The notes under the pieces were generated by a model. That model worked only from the letters and a program-made list of their open reading frames with translations, was not told the DNA's origin and searched no databases. A DNA stretch of 10,620 nt from Candidatus Lambdaproteobacteria bacterium (lineage in GTDB: Bacteria; SAR324; NAC60-12). The position numbers were made by a program, and so were the translations under genes. Positions 1 through 6,815 of the stretch are shown piece after piece (the first letter of the stretch is position 1; every line of letters begins with the position of its first letter). The DNA is taken from assembly GCA_012964265.1 (NCBI GenBank), contig DTUH01000124.1, positions 1 to 10,620 of the forward strand, written 5' to 3'.

Positions 1-104
1 AAGCACGTATTTCCTAAATTTGACTTTTTACGAATGCATCAGTTTTAATACAAAGATGATTTTGGATTAATGTAAATTTCCGACTAAGTGATACAGATTT
101 TTTT

Positions 105-122
105 GATTATAGAACTATGATC
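105..122. repeat. Short imperfect inverted repeat downstream of the omp gene
   Basis: The AT-rich stretch 1-126 contains no gene that I can support. Its only visible structure is an inverted repeat with arms GATTATAG (105-112) and CTATGATC (115-122), one mismatch and a 2-nt centre, a few bases past the stop of the minus-strand barrel gene. It could be a protein site or a weak hairpin. Read in the direction of the operon it is followed by a run of A, not T, so it does not look like an intrinsic terminator. No other terminator for the operon is visible before the window edge. Confidence 0.35.
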
Positions 123-126
123 ATTA

Positions 127-1380
127 CTAAAAAGGATAACCGACAAAGAATGTGGTCTGTCCTCCTTCTTCGCCGAAACCACGATCTATGCGGACGATGA
201 TGGAATTGAAAAGAAATCTAGTTCCCGCACCATAAGACGAGCGCATGTTTTTCCACAAGCTGCCTCTATCCGGCGAGACTGTTCCCTGTTCATAGAAAAA
301 AGCTAACTGCAGTCCGGCGAAAGTTCCTTTTTCCAAAAAATAGTTGAAGGCGTTCTGTGCTTCATGTACATACCAGCGAAATTCCGCACCCCGGAAATTT
401 GTATAACTGTCATAAAAGCGGTTTGTACGGTAGCCTCTTAAACGGTTGGTACCGCCGAGTGACGTTGCCTTGCCGTTTTCGGCTTCGGCGACTTGCCGTG
501 CATAAAGTTCATTGAGTATTGCCTGACATCCAGGTTTTGCCGTGTTATCACAGACATATTGACTTTTATCAACCGTGCCTTTTTTGAGTACCGTCGAAGA
601 ACCAAAAAACTGATTCAGTACCAATACACCTTTGCCTTCCGCTAAAACCGGAATGTAGCCGGTAAGATTGTAATCTTCCTGAAAATATTCCGAGTTGCCT
701 GCTCTTGAAGATGGCTGCCCCCATTTTTCGTACTGAAACCGGTAGCCGATTCTAGGGTCACGGCGGTTGTCCGTATCATCCAGATATAGCCCATAACGGT
801 GTCCTCTCGGACTTTCGATAATTCCCGCATTCTGTGCACTGTAAAAAGTTCCATTTGGATCAACTAGTCCGTATGGTTTCACTTTAGCATCTGTGTATGC
901 GTAATAGGCCTCCAACTGATTTGATAAAATATTTACTGAAAGTTCACCGCCGGAAGCATCTACTCTGCTAGCCAACAAGTAATACATACTGTCCGGATCA
1001 GAATCTATTCCACGCTGTCCTTCCGGCCAACCGGCGTTGCGGATTTTTGTTGAAAACCAGGTGAAGGTAAGATGATCCGTAAAAAGAGGAATGTCGAAAA
1101 TCGAGAGGATATCTATCTGAAAATCATCATCAAAATATTCTGCTTTCCCTCTGAGACTGACAACAGTGATATCAGACTCACTTCCGCCAATCCCTGAAAC
1201 AGTGCCGCCAAGTCCATAAAAATCCTGTACTCCGGGGATGGTGCCAACTACAGGGTAAACAAACCAGGAAATTTCAGAATCAAAAGTTTTGCGTCTCTCA
1301 AAAAGCAAAGCATGAGCCGAGGATATCCAGGTAAACAAAAGCAGCAGAACAATCAGGCCGCCCCGAAAAAGTGGTGTCAT
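127..1380 (-). CDS. Omp85-family (BamA/TamA-like) outer membrane beta-barrel protein without POTRA domains
   Basis: The product is a 417-residue predicted outer membrane protein. Residues 1-24 form a signal peptide: a hydrophobic stretch ending in AHA, with likely cleavage after residue 24. The rest resembles the 16-strand barrel of the Omp85 superfamily. DDTDNRRDPRIGYRF (201-215) matches the family's D-x-x-D-N-x-x-x-P-x-x-G-Y strand motif. LGGTNRLRGY (308-317), followed by F-Y-D at 322-324, matches the conserved loop-6 RGY/RGF motif. The chain ends in a barrel-type last strand with terminal Phe (FFVGYPF, 411-417). Only about 25 residues separate the signal peptide from the first strands, so there is no room for POTRA repeats. 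This resembles the 'noNterm' Omp85 proteins, whose role is poorly known. Cys277 and Cys285 may form a small disulfide loop. The gene is last in the glgC-glgA-pfp cluster, 20 nt after pfp. No strong ribosome site precedes the ATG. The family call is fairly firm; substrate and function are unknown. Confidence 0.8.
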   Translation of the reverse strand: MTPLFRGGLIVLLLLFTWISSAHALLFERRKTFDSEISWFVYPVVGTIPGVQDFYGLGGTVSGIGGSESDITVVSLRGKAEYFDDDFQIDILSIFDIPLFTDHLTFTWFSTKIRNAGWPEGQRGIDSDPDSMYYLLASRVDASGGELSVNILSNQLEAYYAYTDAKVKPYGLVDPNGTFYSAQNAGIIESPRGHRYGLYLDDTDNRRDPRIGYRFQYEKWGQPSSRAGNSEYFQEDYNLTGYIPVLAEGKGVLVLNQFFGSSTVLKKGTVDKSQYVCDNTAKPGCQAILNELYARQVAEAENGKATSLGGTNRLRGYRTNRFYDSYTNFRGAEFRWYVHEAQNAFNYFLEKGTFAGLQLAFFYEQGTVSPDRGSLWKNMRSSYGAGTRFLFNSIIVRIDRGFGEEGGQTTFFVGYPF

Positions 1381-1400
1381 TTTTCAAGAATCGGCAAATG

Positions 1401-2594
1401 TCAATCTGAAGTCATGATAAACTGCGGCATGCCCATACAGTTGTGATAATGAGGTCGATAACGCTCTGTATCATAAAAACGCTCAACGTCAATTTTTTTC
1501 TCATATTCAGTAACCACCTCAAAAGGAACGTGATCATAACGTCCATTCTTCAAACAAACCATTCTACCGCTTTTGCCTTCCATTATCAGATCAATCGCCA
1601 GATTACCGTAAGCCATGGGAACAATGGAGTCAATTGCATCCGGCTGACCGGAACGAGTCATGTAGCTCATTCTTTGATTGATGGTGTGAATAGTCTCTCC
1701 ATTGTTATATTTTGGGGTACGCGCCATCAGTTCCGCACTGACCATATCCCCGATTCCACCAAGTTTTTTGTGACCATAGGCATCCGTTGCCTGATTTGAA
1801 AAAATCATTTCCGCGCCTTTAAACATGGCTCCTTCCGAAATAAGCACAACGGAATAGTTGCTTTCATTGTCACGTCTGTCCTTAACCAGTAATTCTGTCA
1901 ATCTTTCAATGTCAAATTCAAACTCCGGAATCACACAACGGTCAGAGGCACCTGCCATTGCGGGCACCAATGCGGTATAACCTGCATAACGTCCCATCAC
2001 TTCAATCACAAGCAGCCTTTCATGAGAACCTGCGCAGGTACGGAGCTGATGCGTGAATTCGATAGTACGTGTGACGCAGGTACTGAAACCGATGCAATAA
2101 TCTGTGCCTGGAACATCGTTGTCCATCGTCTTCGGAATACCGACACAACGCACACCTGCCTTGTGCAGGCGCAGACCATAACTGAGAGTATCATCACCTC
2201 CAATCGGAACAAGATATTCAATTCCCAGGTATTCCAGGTTTTTGATGATTTCATCAGTCAAATCATTTTCATCAGCATTGTACTTATCACGTATATTTTC
2301 CGGAACTTTATCTTTTGCAACTTTACTTGGTTTGGTACGTGAAGTGTGCAAAAATGTTCCACCTGTTCTGGCAATTTTTTGTACATTTTGCTCTGTCAGA
2401 ATCTGGCAAAACTCTTGATTTTCCAGAGGTTTTGTACGATCAATCTTCATTATGCCTTCCCAACCGTTCCGCAGTCCGACAACTTTGTAACCGTTTCGAT
2501 TGGCACGGATAGTCGCAGCGCGAATAGCCGGATTCAGCCCCGGCACATCTCCGCCGCCTGTCAGTATTGCAATAGTGCCTTTGGTTTTTGACAT
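1401..2594 (-). CDS. pfp: Phosphofructokinase, predicted pyrophosphate-dependent
   Basis: The 397-residue product is a complete PFK-family enzyme, predicted to interconvert fructose 6-phosphate plus pyrophosphate with fructose 1,6-bisphosphate plus phosphate. The N-terminal loop GGGDVPGLN lies at 13-21. The donor loop is GGDDT (132-136), with Asp135 where E. coli ATP-PFK has Gly104. The catalytic motif PKTMDND (154-160) carries Lys155 where the E. coli enzyme has Gly124, and catalytic Asp158. MGRYAGY (200-206) is the substrate-side motif. An Asp at the first position with a Lys at the second is the established signature of pyrophosphate users, because the Asp side chain blocks the ATP alpha-phosphate. 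The gene follows glgA by 9 nt and has the best Shine-Dalgarno site in the window. Its placement next to glgC, whose reaction releases pyrophosphate, supports the donor call. The family is certain; donor specificity is inferred from residues. Confidence 0.93.
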   Translation of the reverse strand: MSKTKGTIAILTGGGDVPGLNPAIRAATIRANRNGYKVVGLRNGWEGIMKIDRTKPLENQEFCQILTEQNVQKIARTGGTFLHTSRTKPSKVAKDKVPENIRDKYNADENDLTDEIIKNLEYLGIEYLVPIGGDDTLSYGLRLHKAGVRCVGIPKTMDNDVPGTDYCIGFSTCVTRTIEFTHQLRTCAGSHERLLVIEVMGRYAGYTALVPAMAGASDRCVIPEFEFDIERLTELLVKDRRDNESNYSVVLISEGAMFKGAEMIFSNQATDAYGHKKLGGIGDMVSAELMARTPKYNNGETIHTINQRMSYMTRSGQPDAIDSIVPMAYGNLAIDLIMEGKSGRMVCLKNGRYDHVPFEVVTEYEKKIDVERFYDTERYRPHYHNCMGMPQFIMTSD

Positions 2595-2598
2595 TTTT

Positions 2599-2604
2599 CT
2601 CCTT
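2599..2604 (-). promoter_or_regulatory. Ribosome binding site of pfp
   Basis: On the minus strand AAGGAG lies four A residues before the pfp ATG at 2594-2592 and overlaps the glgA stop codon (TAA, 2606-2604). It is the clearest Shine-Dalgarno sequence in the window and fixes the pfp start. The stop/SD overlap fits translational coupling with glgA. Confidence 0.85.
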
Positions 2605-4082
2605 TAATTTAATGATTTTTGATAAAGTGCTACATATTTTTTTGCAGCAGTTTTCCATGTAAAACGCTGTTTCATTGCAGCTTTAACCATTTTTCGGAAA
2701 TGCTCCGGACGTTCGTAAAACGTATTCACAGCCCAGCTAACGGTGTTGTTTACTGATGCAGACGTCGGATCATTAAAAATAAATCCGTTGCCCTTCCCTG
2801 TACTTTCGTCGTACTGCAGAACAGTATCCTTCAATCCCCCGACTCTTCTCACAATCGGCAGTGTTCCATAACGCAAACTATACATCTGATTCAAGCCGCA
2901 TGGTTCATAAAGCGAGGGCATCAAAAACATGTCGCTACCTGCTTCGATCAAGTGTGCCAATTCATTATTGTAACCGTTATACCAGCCAAGTTTATCCGAA
3001 AACTCCTTTTGCAACTGATCGAAAGCATTTGCGATCCAAGGCTCTCCGCTTCCCAGGACGACGACCTGCACATCCATACGCAAAATTCCCCGCATTGCAG
3101 GAATCAAATGATCAAAACCTTTTTGCATGGTTAAACGGCTTACCATGCCGATAATCGGAATTGATGACGATTCCGGAAGTCCATAAAGCCGCTGAAGTTC
3201 TTGTTTACATTCCTTTTTACCTGCTAAATCCTTTGCACTGAAATTCGCGGGCAAGTGTGGATCTGTTTCAGGATTCCATTCATCATAATCACAGCCGTTC
3301 AGAATTCCGGAAAAGTTTTTGCCTTTTCGTAAATAAGTTTCATGCAATCCATGACTACCAAGTGGAGTTCTCAATTCTTCCGCATATCCCGGACTGACGG
3401 TATTGACTTGATCGGCAAAATTAATCCCGCCTTTGAGCAAATTCAAGTGGCCGTAATCTTCAAACATTTCCAATACAAAGTTTTCCAGTGGAATACCCAG
3501 AGAATGCCGAAATATCCCGGGAGCGCCGCCCTGATATCCGGCATTGTGAATGGTCAGTACGGATCTACTTTTTATAAAGTCGGCATTTTCAAGCTGAGTC
3601 TGTTTGAGATAAAACGGAACAAGCGCGGTGTGCCAGTCGTTGGAATGAAAAATATCCGGCGTCCAGTCCAGCGCGCGGCAGATTTGCAAAACTGCTTTTG
3701 AGAAGAAACCAAAACGCGAGGCATTGTCCGGATAGGCTTGCGAACCATCACCGTAATATCCGTGCCTGAAAAAATGATGCTTGTGCTCGATAAAATAGAC
3801 AGGCACACTAATGGTTTTTCCATCTACATTTCCTTCCAGATCCTTGTGCCGTACCGTACACCAGATTTCTTCACTTCCCATCGGTACACCCAGAGAAGGA
3901 ATGATCGTGCTCGTTTTATGCTTTTCCGGAATGAGACGATAAAACGGGGTGACAATCCTAACATCGTGACAAAGGCTTTTCAAATGCAAAGGCAGGGCAC
4001 GGGCAACATCAGCAAGTCCTCCGCTTTTGGAAAATCCATCAACTTCAGACGAAGCAAATATAATACTAAGCGCTTCAGACAA
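2604..4082 (-). CDS. glgA: Glycogen synthase (ADP-glucose type, GT5), TTG start
   Basis: The 492-residue product transfers glucose from ADP-glucose to the non-reducing end of alpha-1,4-glucan chains in the cytoplasm. Visible motifs are the ADP-glucose loop KSGGLADV (19-26, usually KTGGL), HSNDWHT (146-152), LNGCDYDEWNP (261-271, usually NGIDYDEWNP), VSRLTMQKGFD at the start of the C-terminal GT-B domain (314-324), the catalytic-site EPCGL (393-397) and GGLKDTV (415-421). Length is close to the roughly 480 residues typical of bacterial GlgA, and both Rossmann domains are intact. The start is TTG (4082-4080). The first beta strand and the KSGG loop begin only a few residues later, so no downstream ATG can serve, and an AAAGGGG site sits 6 nt upstream. 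The first 8 nt overlap the end of glgC, indicating translational coupling. No frameshift or missing key residue is seen. Confidence 0.97.
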   Translation of the reverse strand: MSEALSIIFASSEVDGFSKSGGLADVARALPLHLKSLCHDVRIVTPFYRLIPEKHKTSTIIPSLGVPMGSEEIWCTVRHKDLEGNVDGKTISVPVYFIEHKHHFFRHGYYGDGSQAYPDNASRFGFFSKAVLQICRALDWTPDIFHSNDWHTALVPFYLKQTQLENADFIKSRSVLTIHNAGYQGGAPGIFRHSLGIPLENFVLEMFEDYGHLNLLKGGINFADQVNTVSPGYAEELRTPLGSHGLHETYLRKGKNFSGILNGCDYDEWNPETDPHLPANFSAKDLAGKKECKQELQRLYGLPESSSIPIIGMVSRLTMQKGFDHLIPAMRGILRMDVQVVVLGSGEPWIANAFDQLQKEFSDKLGWYNGYNNELAHLIEAGSDMFLMPSLYEPCGLNQMYSLRYGTLPIVRRVGGLKDTVLQYDESTGKGNGFIFNDPTSASVNNTVSWAVNTFYERPEHFRKMVKAAMKQRFTWKTAAKKYVALYQKSLN

Positions 4083-5313
4083 CTTGCGCCCCTTTCGGAA
4101 TTACAACAATACCATTTTCAGTGACTTCAAATTTTTTCCTGTCCGAATCCAAATCATAACCGACTCTTGCTTCAGTCGCAATTTGGACATGCTTGTCAAT
4201 GATGGCTTTTCTGATTTTTGCACCACGTCCAATTTTGACATTATTCATAATGACCGAGTGTTCAACATGAGCAAAACTATGTATCCGAACATTGTAGCCA
4301 ACCACTGAATTTACTACGAGAGCTCCGCTGATAATGGCGCCGGAGCCTATCATCGAATTGATGGCGCGGCCTGTACGCAAATCACTGAAATGTACAAATT
4401 TAGCCGGCGGTAGCGGAGGGATGTAAGTCAGTACCGGCCACCTTTTGTTGTAGAGATTAAAATGAGGATGCAGACCTACTAAATCCATGTTGGCTTCCCA
4501 ATATGTATCAAGTGTACCCACATCTTTCCAGTAACCTTTTTCGGCTTCATCTACTCCATCTATATAATTTTGACTGAAGTCGTAAACAAAAACATTTCCT
4601 GCAGGAAACATTTTGGGTAAAATGTTTTTTCCAAAATCATGGTCTGATTTTTTATCTTTTGCATCTCTCTTCAATTCATCCACAAGGCGGCTTCTTTCGA
4701 AAATATAATTTCCCATTGATGCCAGCACAAAATCGGATTTTCCCGGTATTGTTTTGGGCGCACTTTTGGGCTTTTCCACAAAACCGGTCATACGCCATTC
4801 TTCATCGACTTCAATTATACCAAATTGGTGAGCATCCCGGACAGGTACCGGAATAGCCGCGACAGTAAGGACCGCTTGACGTTTGCCGTGAAATTTCAGC
4901 ATCTGACGGACATCCATCCGGTAAATGTGGTCTCCGCCGAAAATACAAACTTGATCCGGATCTTCATCATCAATCAAGTTCATATTTTGAAAAATGGCAT
5001 CAGCGGTTCCTTCATACCATTTTTTCCCGGTTCTCATTTGCGCCGGAACAGGATCAATAAATTGTTTTAATATACCGGACGATAATCGCCAGCCTTCACG
5101 CAAATGTTGCATGAGAGAATGCGACTTGAACTGTGTGAGGACAAAAATTTTCAGAAAGCCGGAGTTTACAAAATTACTAAGTACAAAATCGATGATTCTG
5201 TAATTACCGCCAAAAGGAACTGCGGGTTTGGTACGTACCGCAGTTAAAGGTTTGAGGCGTGTACCTTCTCCTCCAGCCATGATCATTGTCAATACATTGC
5301 TCATGATTCTCAT
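4075..5313 (-). CDS. glgC: Glucose-1-phosphate adenylyltransferase (ADP-glucose pyrophosphorylase)
   Basis: The 412-residue enzyme converts ATP plus glucose 1-phosphate to ADP-glucose plus pyrophosphate, the committed step of bacterial glycogen synthesis. The nucleotidyltransferase domain shows AGGEGTRL (13-20), KPAVPFGG (29-36), WYEGTADA (99-106), GGDH (126-129), FVEKP (178-182), DHDFGKNILP (224-233) and YWKDVGT (261-267). The remainder, from about 295, is a left-handed beta-helix domain with hexapeptide-type repeats. Asn37 lies where E. coli GlgC has Lys39, the fructose-1,6-bisphosphate activator site, so allosteric control may differ. The gene is first in the cluster. The start is ambiguous: ATG at 5313 or the in-frame ATG at 5304 (three residues shorter). 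Neither has a strong Shine-Dalgarno site, so I keep the longer form. Confidence 0.97.
   Translation of the reverse strand: MRIMSNVLTMIMAGGEGTRLKPLTAVRTKPAVPFGGNYRIIDFVLSNFVNSGFLKIFVLTQFKSHSLMQHLREGWRLSSGILKQFIDPVPAQMRTGKKWYEGTADAIFQNMNLIDDEDPDQVCIFGGDHIYRMDVRQMLKFHGKRQAVLTVAAIPVPVRDAHQFGIIEVDEEWRMTGFVEKPKSAPKTIPGKSDFVLASMGNYIFERSRLVDELKRDAKDKKSDHDFGKNILPKMFPAGNVFVYDFSQNYIDGVDEAEKGYWKDVGTLDTYWEANMDLVGLHPHFNLYNKRWPVLTYIPPLPPAKFVHFSDLRTGRAINSMIGSGAIISGALVVNSVVGYNVRIHSFAHVEHSVIMNNVKIGRGAKIRKAIIDKHVQIATEARVGYDLDSDRKKFEVTENGIVVIPKGAQVV
4089..4095 (-). promoter_or_regulatory. Ribosome binding site of glgA, inside glgC
   Basis: On the minus strand AAAGGGG lies 6 nt before the TTG at 4082-4080, within the last codons of glgC. 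Together with the 8-nt glgC/glgA overlap it supports the TTG as the real glgA start. Confidence 0.65.
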
Positions 5314-5426
5314 TTTCTATCTTTGCAAAAGCGCTACTTTATGGTACTTTTCAAACACAGGCTATTTTGCACGGCAGCCGAATTTGATTTAATTCTCTCA
5401 CTATTTTTGTATTAGAACAAGTATAT
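5314..5426. promoter_or_regulatory. Divergent intergenic region between the glgC operon and pfkA
   Basis: This 113-nt AT-rich spacer must hold the start signals for the minus-strand glgC operon and the plus-strand phosphofructokinase. Visible structure: a perfect 8-bp palindrome TTTGCAAA (5322-5329) in the glgC leader; a direct repeat TACTTT at 5335-5340 and 5345-5350, in phase at exactly 10 bp; and, towards pfkA, TATTTTTG (5402-5409), which matches the TAnnTTTG form of Bacteroidetes-type -7 boxes. The TTTG at 5383-5386 is too close to be a convincing -33 partner. No convincing sigma-70 pair is seen on either strand. That promoters lie here is inferred from gene layout; individual boxes are uncertain. 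Confidence 0.55.
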
Positions 5427-6752
5427 ATGAAAAAAGAATTTCCGGTCAAAGAACTCGGTGCCGCCCTTATTCCCTCTCCTTTACCATTGAGCAGCAACTC
5501 AAAACACGAAGAGTTCCATTTTGTGAAAAACGATGTCCGCATTCTTCACGATGTGGCAGTTCGTCCCGGAGGCAAAGAAAAAAATCCGTTAAGTTTTGAA
5601 CAGGCAGGACCACGCTCACATGTTTATTTTGATTCTTCTAAGGTCAAGGCGGGAATCGTGACATGCGGAGGTTTGTGCCCGGGAATAAACGATGTCATCC
5701 GTTCAATTGTGATGCAACTCTATCATAATTATGGGGTTAAGCGTATTCAAGGTTTTCGTTACGGTTACCAGGGTTTCATTCCTGATTACAAACATGAAAT
5801 AATAGATCTTACACCAATACTGGTTAAAAATATCCATAACCTCGGCGGCAGCTTACTTTCCAGTTCACGCGGACCACAGGATCCTGTGGAAATCGTTGAT
5901 TGTCTGGAAAGAAACAACATCCGGATTCTTTTCTGTATCGGAGGTGACGGAACGTTGCGCGGCGCACACGCAATTGCTGAAGAAATTGAACGGCGTAATG
6001 AAAATATATCAATCATCGGCATCCCAAAAACGATCGATAATGATATACCATATTGCGCGAAATCTTTTGGCTTTGAAACCGCTTTTTCCAAAGCAGTTGA
6101 AGCCGTTCAGACCGCTCATTCAGAAGCCTTTGGTTACAACTACGGGGTAGTCCTGATCAAACTGATGGGACGGGATTCCGGTTTTATAGCGGCCAACGCA
6201 TCACTGGCCTGTCCGGATGTGAACTTTGTTCTCATTCCGGAAGTACCCTTCACACTTGAAGGAGAAAAAGGCCTGTTGCGCTCCCTCGAACGCAGACTTG
6301 AAACCCAAAAAGAGGAAGGCCGCCATCCGCACTCCGTAATTGTAGTAGCAGAAGGAGCAGGACAAAATTTGATGCATAATAGTAAAAAAGAAAAGGATGC
6401 GTCCGGTAATGTTCGTTATGATGATATTGGCAGTTTTTTAAAAGATGAGATTCAAGCGTACTTCAGGGACCGTCTTCCTATCAGTCTCAAATACATTGAG
6501 CCAAGTTATTTGATACGATCACTGCCGGCAAATCCTCACGATTCCATTTTTTGCTATTACCTGGCAGATCATGCGGTTCACGCGGCAATGGCAGGAAAAA
6601 CAGACATGATGGTCGGTTACTGGAACGGGCATTTTACGCATGTTCCACTTGAAGTTGTGATACAGGAAAAAAAGCGTATTAACATCCATGGTGAGTTCTG
6701 GCGACAGGTATTGTTTTCCACCGGTCAGCCGTGTGACATGTTTTCACCATAA
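5427..6752 (+). CDS. pfkA: Plant-type 6-phosphofructokinase, predicted ATP-dependent
   Basis: The 441-residue PFK-family enzyme is predicted to phosphorylate fructose 6-phosphate to fructose 1,6-bisphosphate with ATP. An N-terminal extension of about 70 residues ends in GPRSHVYFDSSKVKAGIVTC (61-80), followed by GGLCPGIN (81-88). This arrangement is typical of the plant/spirochaete-like branch rather than E. coli PfkA. The donor loop is GGDGT (172-176), with Gly175 at the E. coli Gly104 position, which leaves room for ATP. The catalytic motif PKTIDND (200-206) has Lys201 and Asp204. MGRDSGF (247-253) and PEVPF (271-275) complete the site. Plant members with this Gly-plus-Lys combination are ATP enzymes, so ATP is the likely donor, but Lys201 is shared with pyrophosphate enzymes and the call is not absolute. 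The gene is divergent from glgC, and no clear Shine-Dalgarno site precedes its ATG. It differs clearly from the other phosphofructokinase in this window, so they are not recent duplicates. Confidence 0.92.
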   Translation: MKKEFPVKELGAALIPSPLPLSSNSKHEEFHFVKNDVRILHDVAVRPGGKEKNPLSFEQAGPRSHVYFDSSKVKAGIVTCGGLCPGINDVIRSIVMQLYHNYGVKRIQGFRYGYQGFIPDYKHEIIDLTPILVKNIHNLGGSLLSSSRGPQDPVEIVDCLERNNIRILFCIGGDGTLRGAHAIAEEIERRNENISIIGIPKTIDNDIPYCAKSFGFETAFSKAVEAVQTAHSEAFGYNYGVVLIKLMGRDSGFIAANASLACPDVNFVLIPEVPFTLEGEKGLLRSLERRLETQKEEGRHPHSVIVVAEGAGQNLMHNSKKEKDASGNVRYDDIGSFLKDEIQAYFRDRLPISLKYIEPSYLIRSLPANPHDSIFCYYLADHAVHAAMAGKTDMMVGYWNGHFTHVPLEVVIQEKKRINIHGEFWRQVLFSTGQPCDMFSP

Positions 6753-6799
6753 AATTAGTTCAGTTTAGACTTAATCAAATTTTTAAATTATTGACAGGT

Positions 6800-6811
6800 T
6801 TTTGTACAAAA
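6800..6811. repeat. 12-bp perfect palindrome just before the ClC gene
   Basis: TTTTGTACAAAA is a perfect palindrome ending 4 nt before the ATG at 6816, in the 63-nt gap after pfkA. A TTGACA hexamer (6791-6796) lies just upstream, but the only -10 candidate 18 nt on (TATGAA, 6815-6820) overlaps the start codon. The palindrome may be an operator or a translation-control element, or chance in AT-rich DNA. No terminator is seen in the gap, so readthrough from pfkA is possible. Confidence 0.35.
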
Positions 6812-6815
6812 CAGT

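Noticed and set aside
105..122. Inverted repeat as an intrinsic terminator of the glg operon
   Set aside because: On the operon strand the repeat is followed by A residues, not T, the stem is AT-rich and mismatched, and the loop is only 2 nt.
2022..2342. Plus-strand open frame antisense to pfp
   Set aside because: It lies wholly within the intact, motif-rich pfp gene on the other strand, and its translation has no recognisable domain.
3342..4124. Plus-strand open frames antisense to glgA (3342-3701, 3738-4124)
   Set aside because: They are shadows of the conserved glgA sequence and show no family motif or ribosome site.
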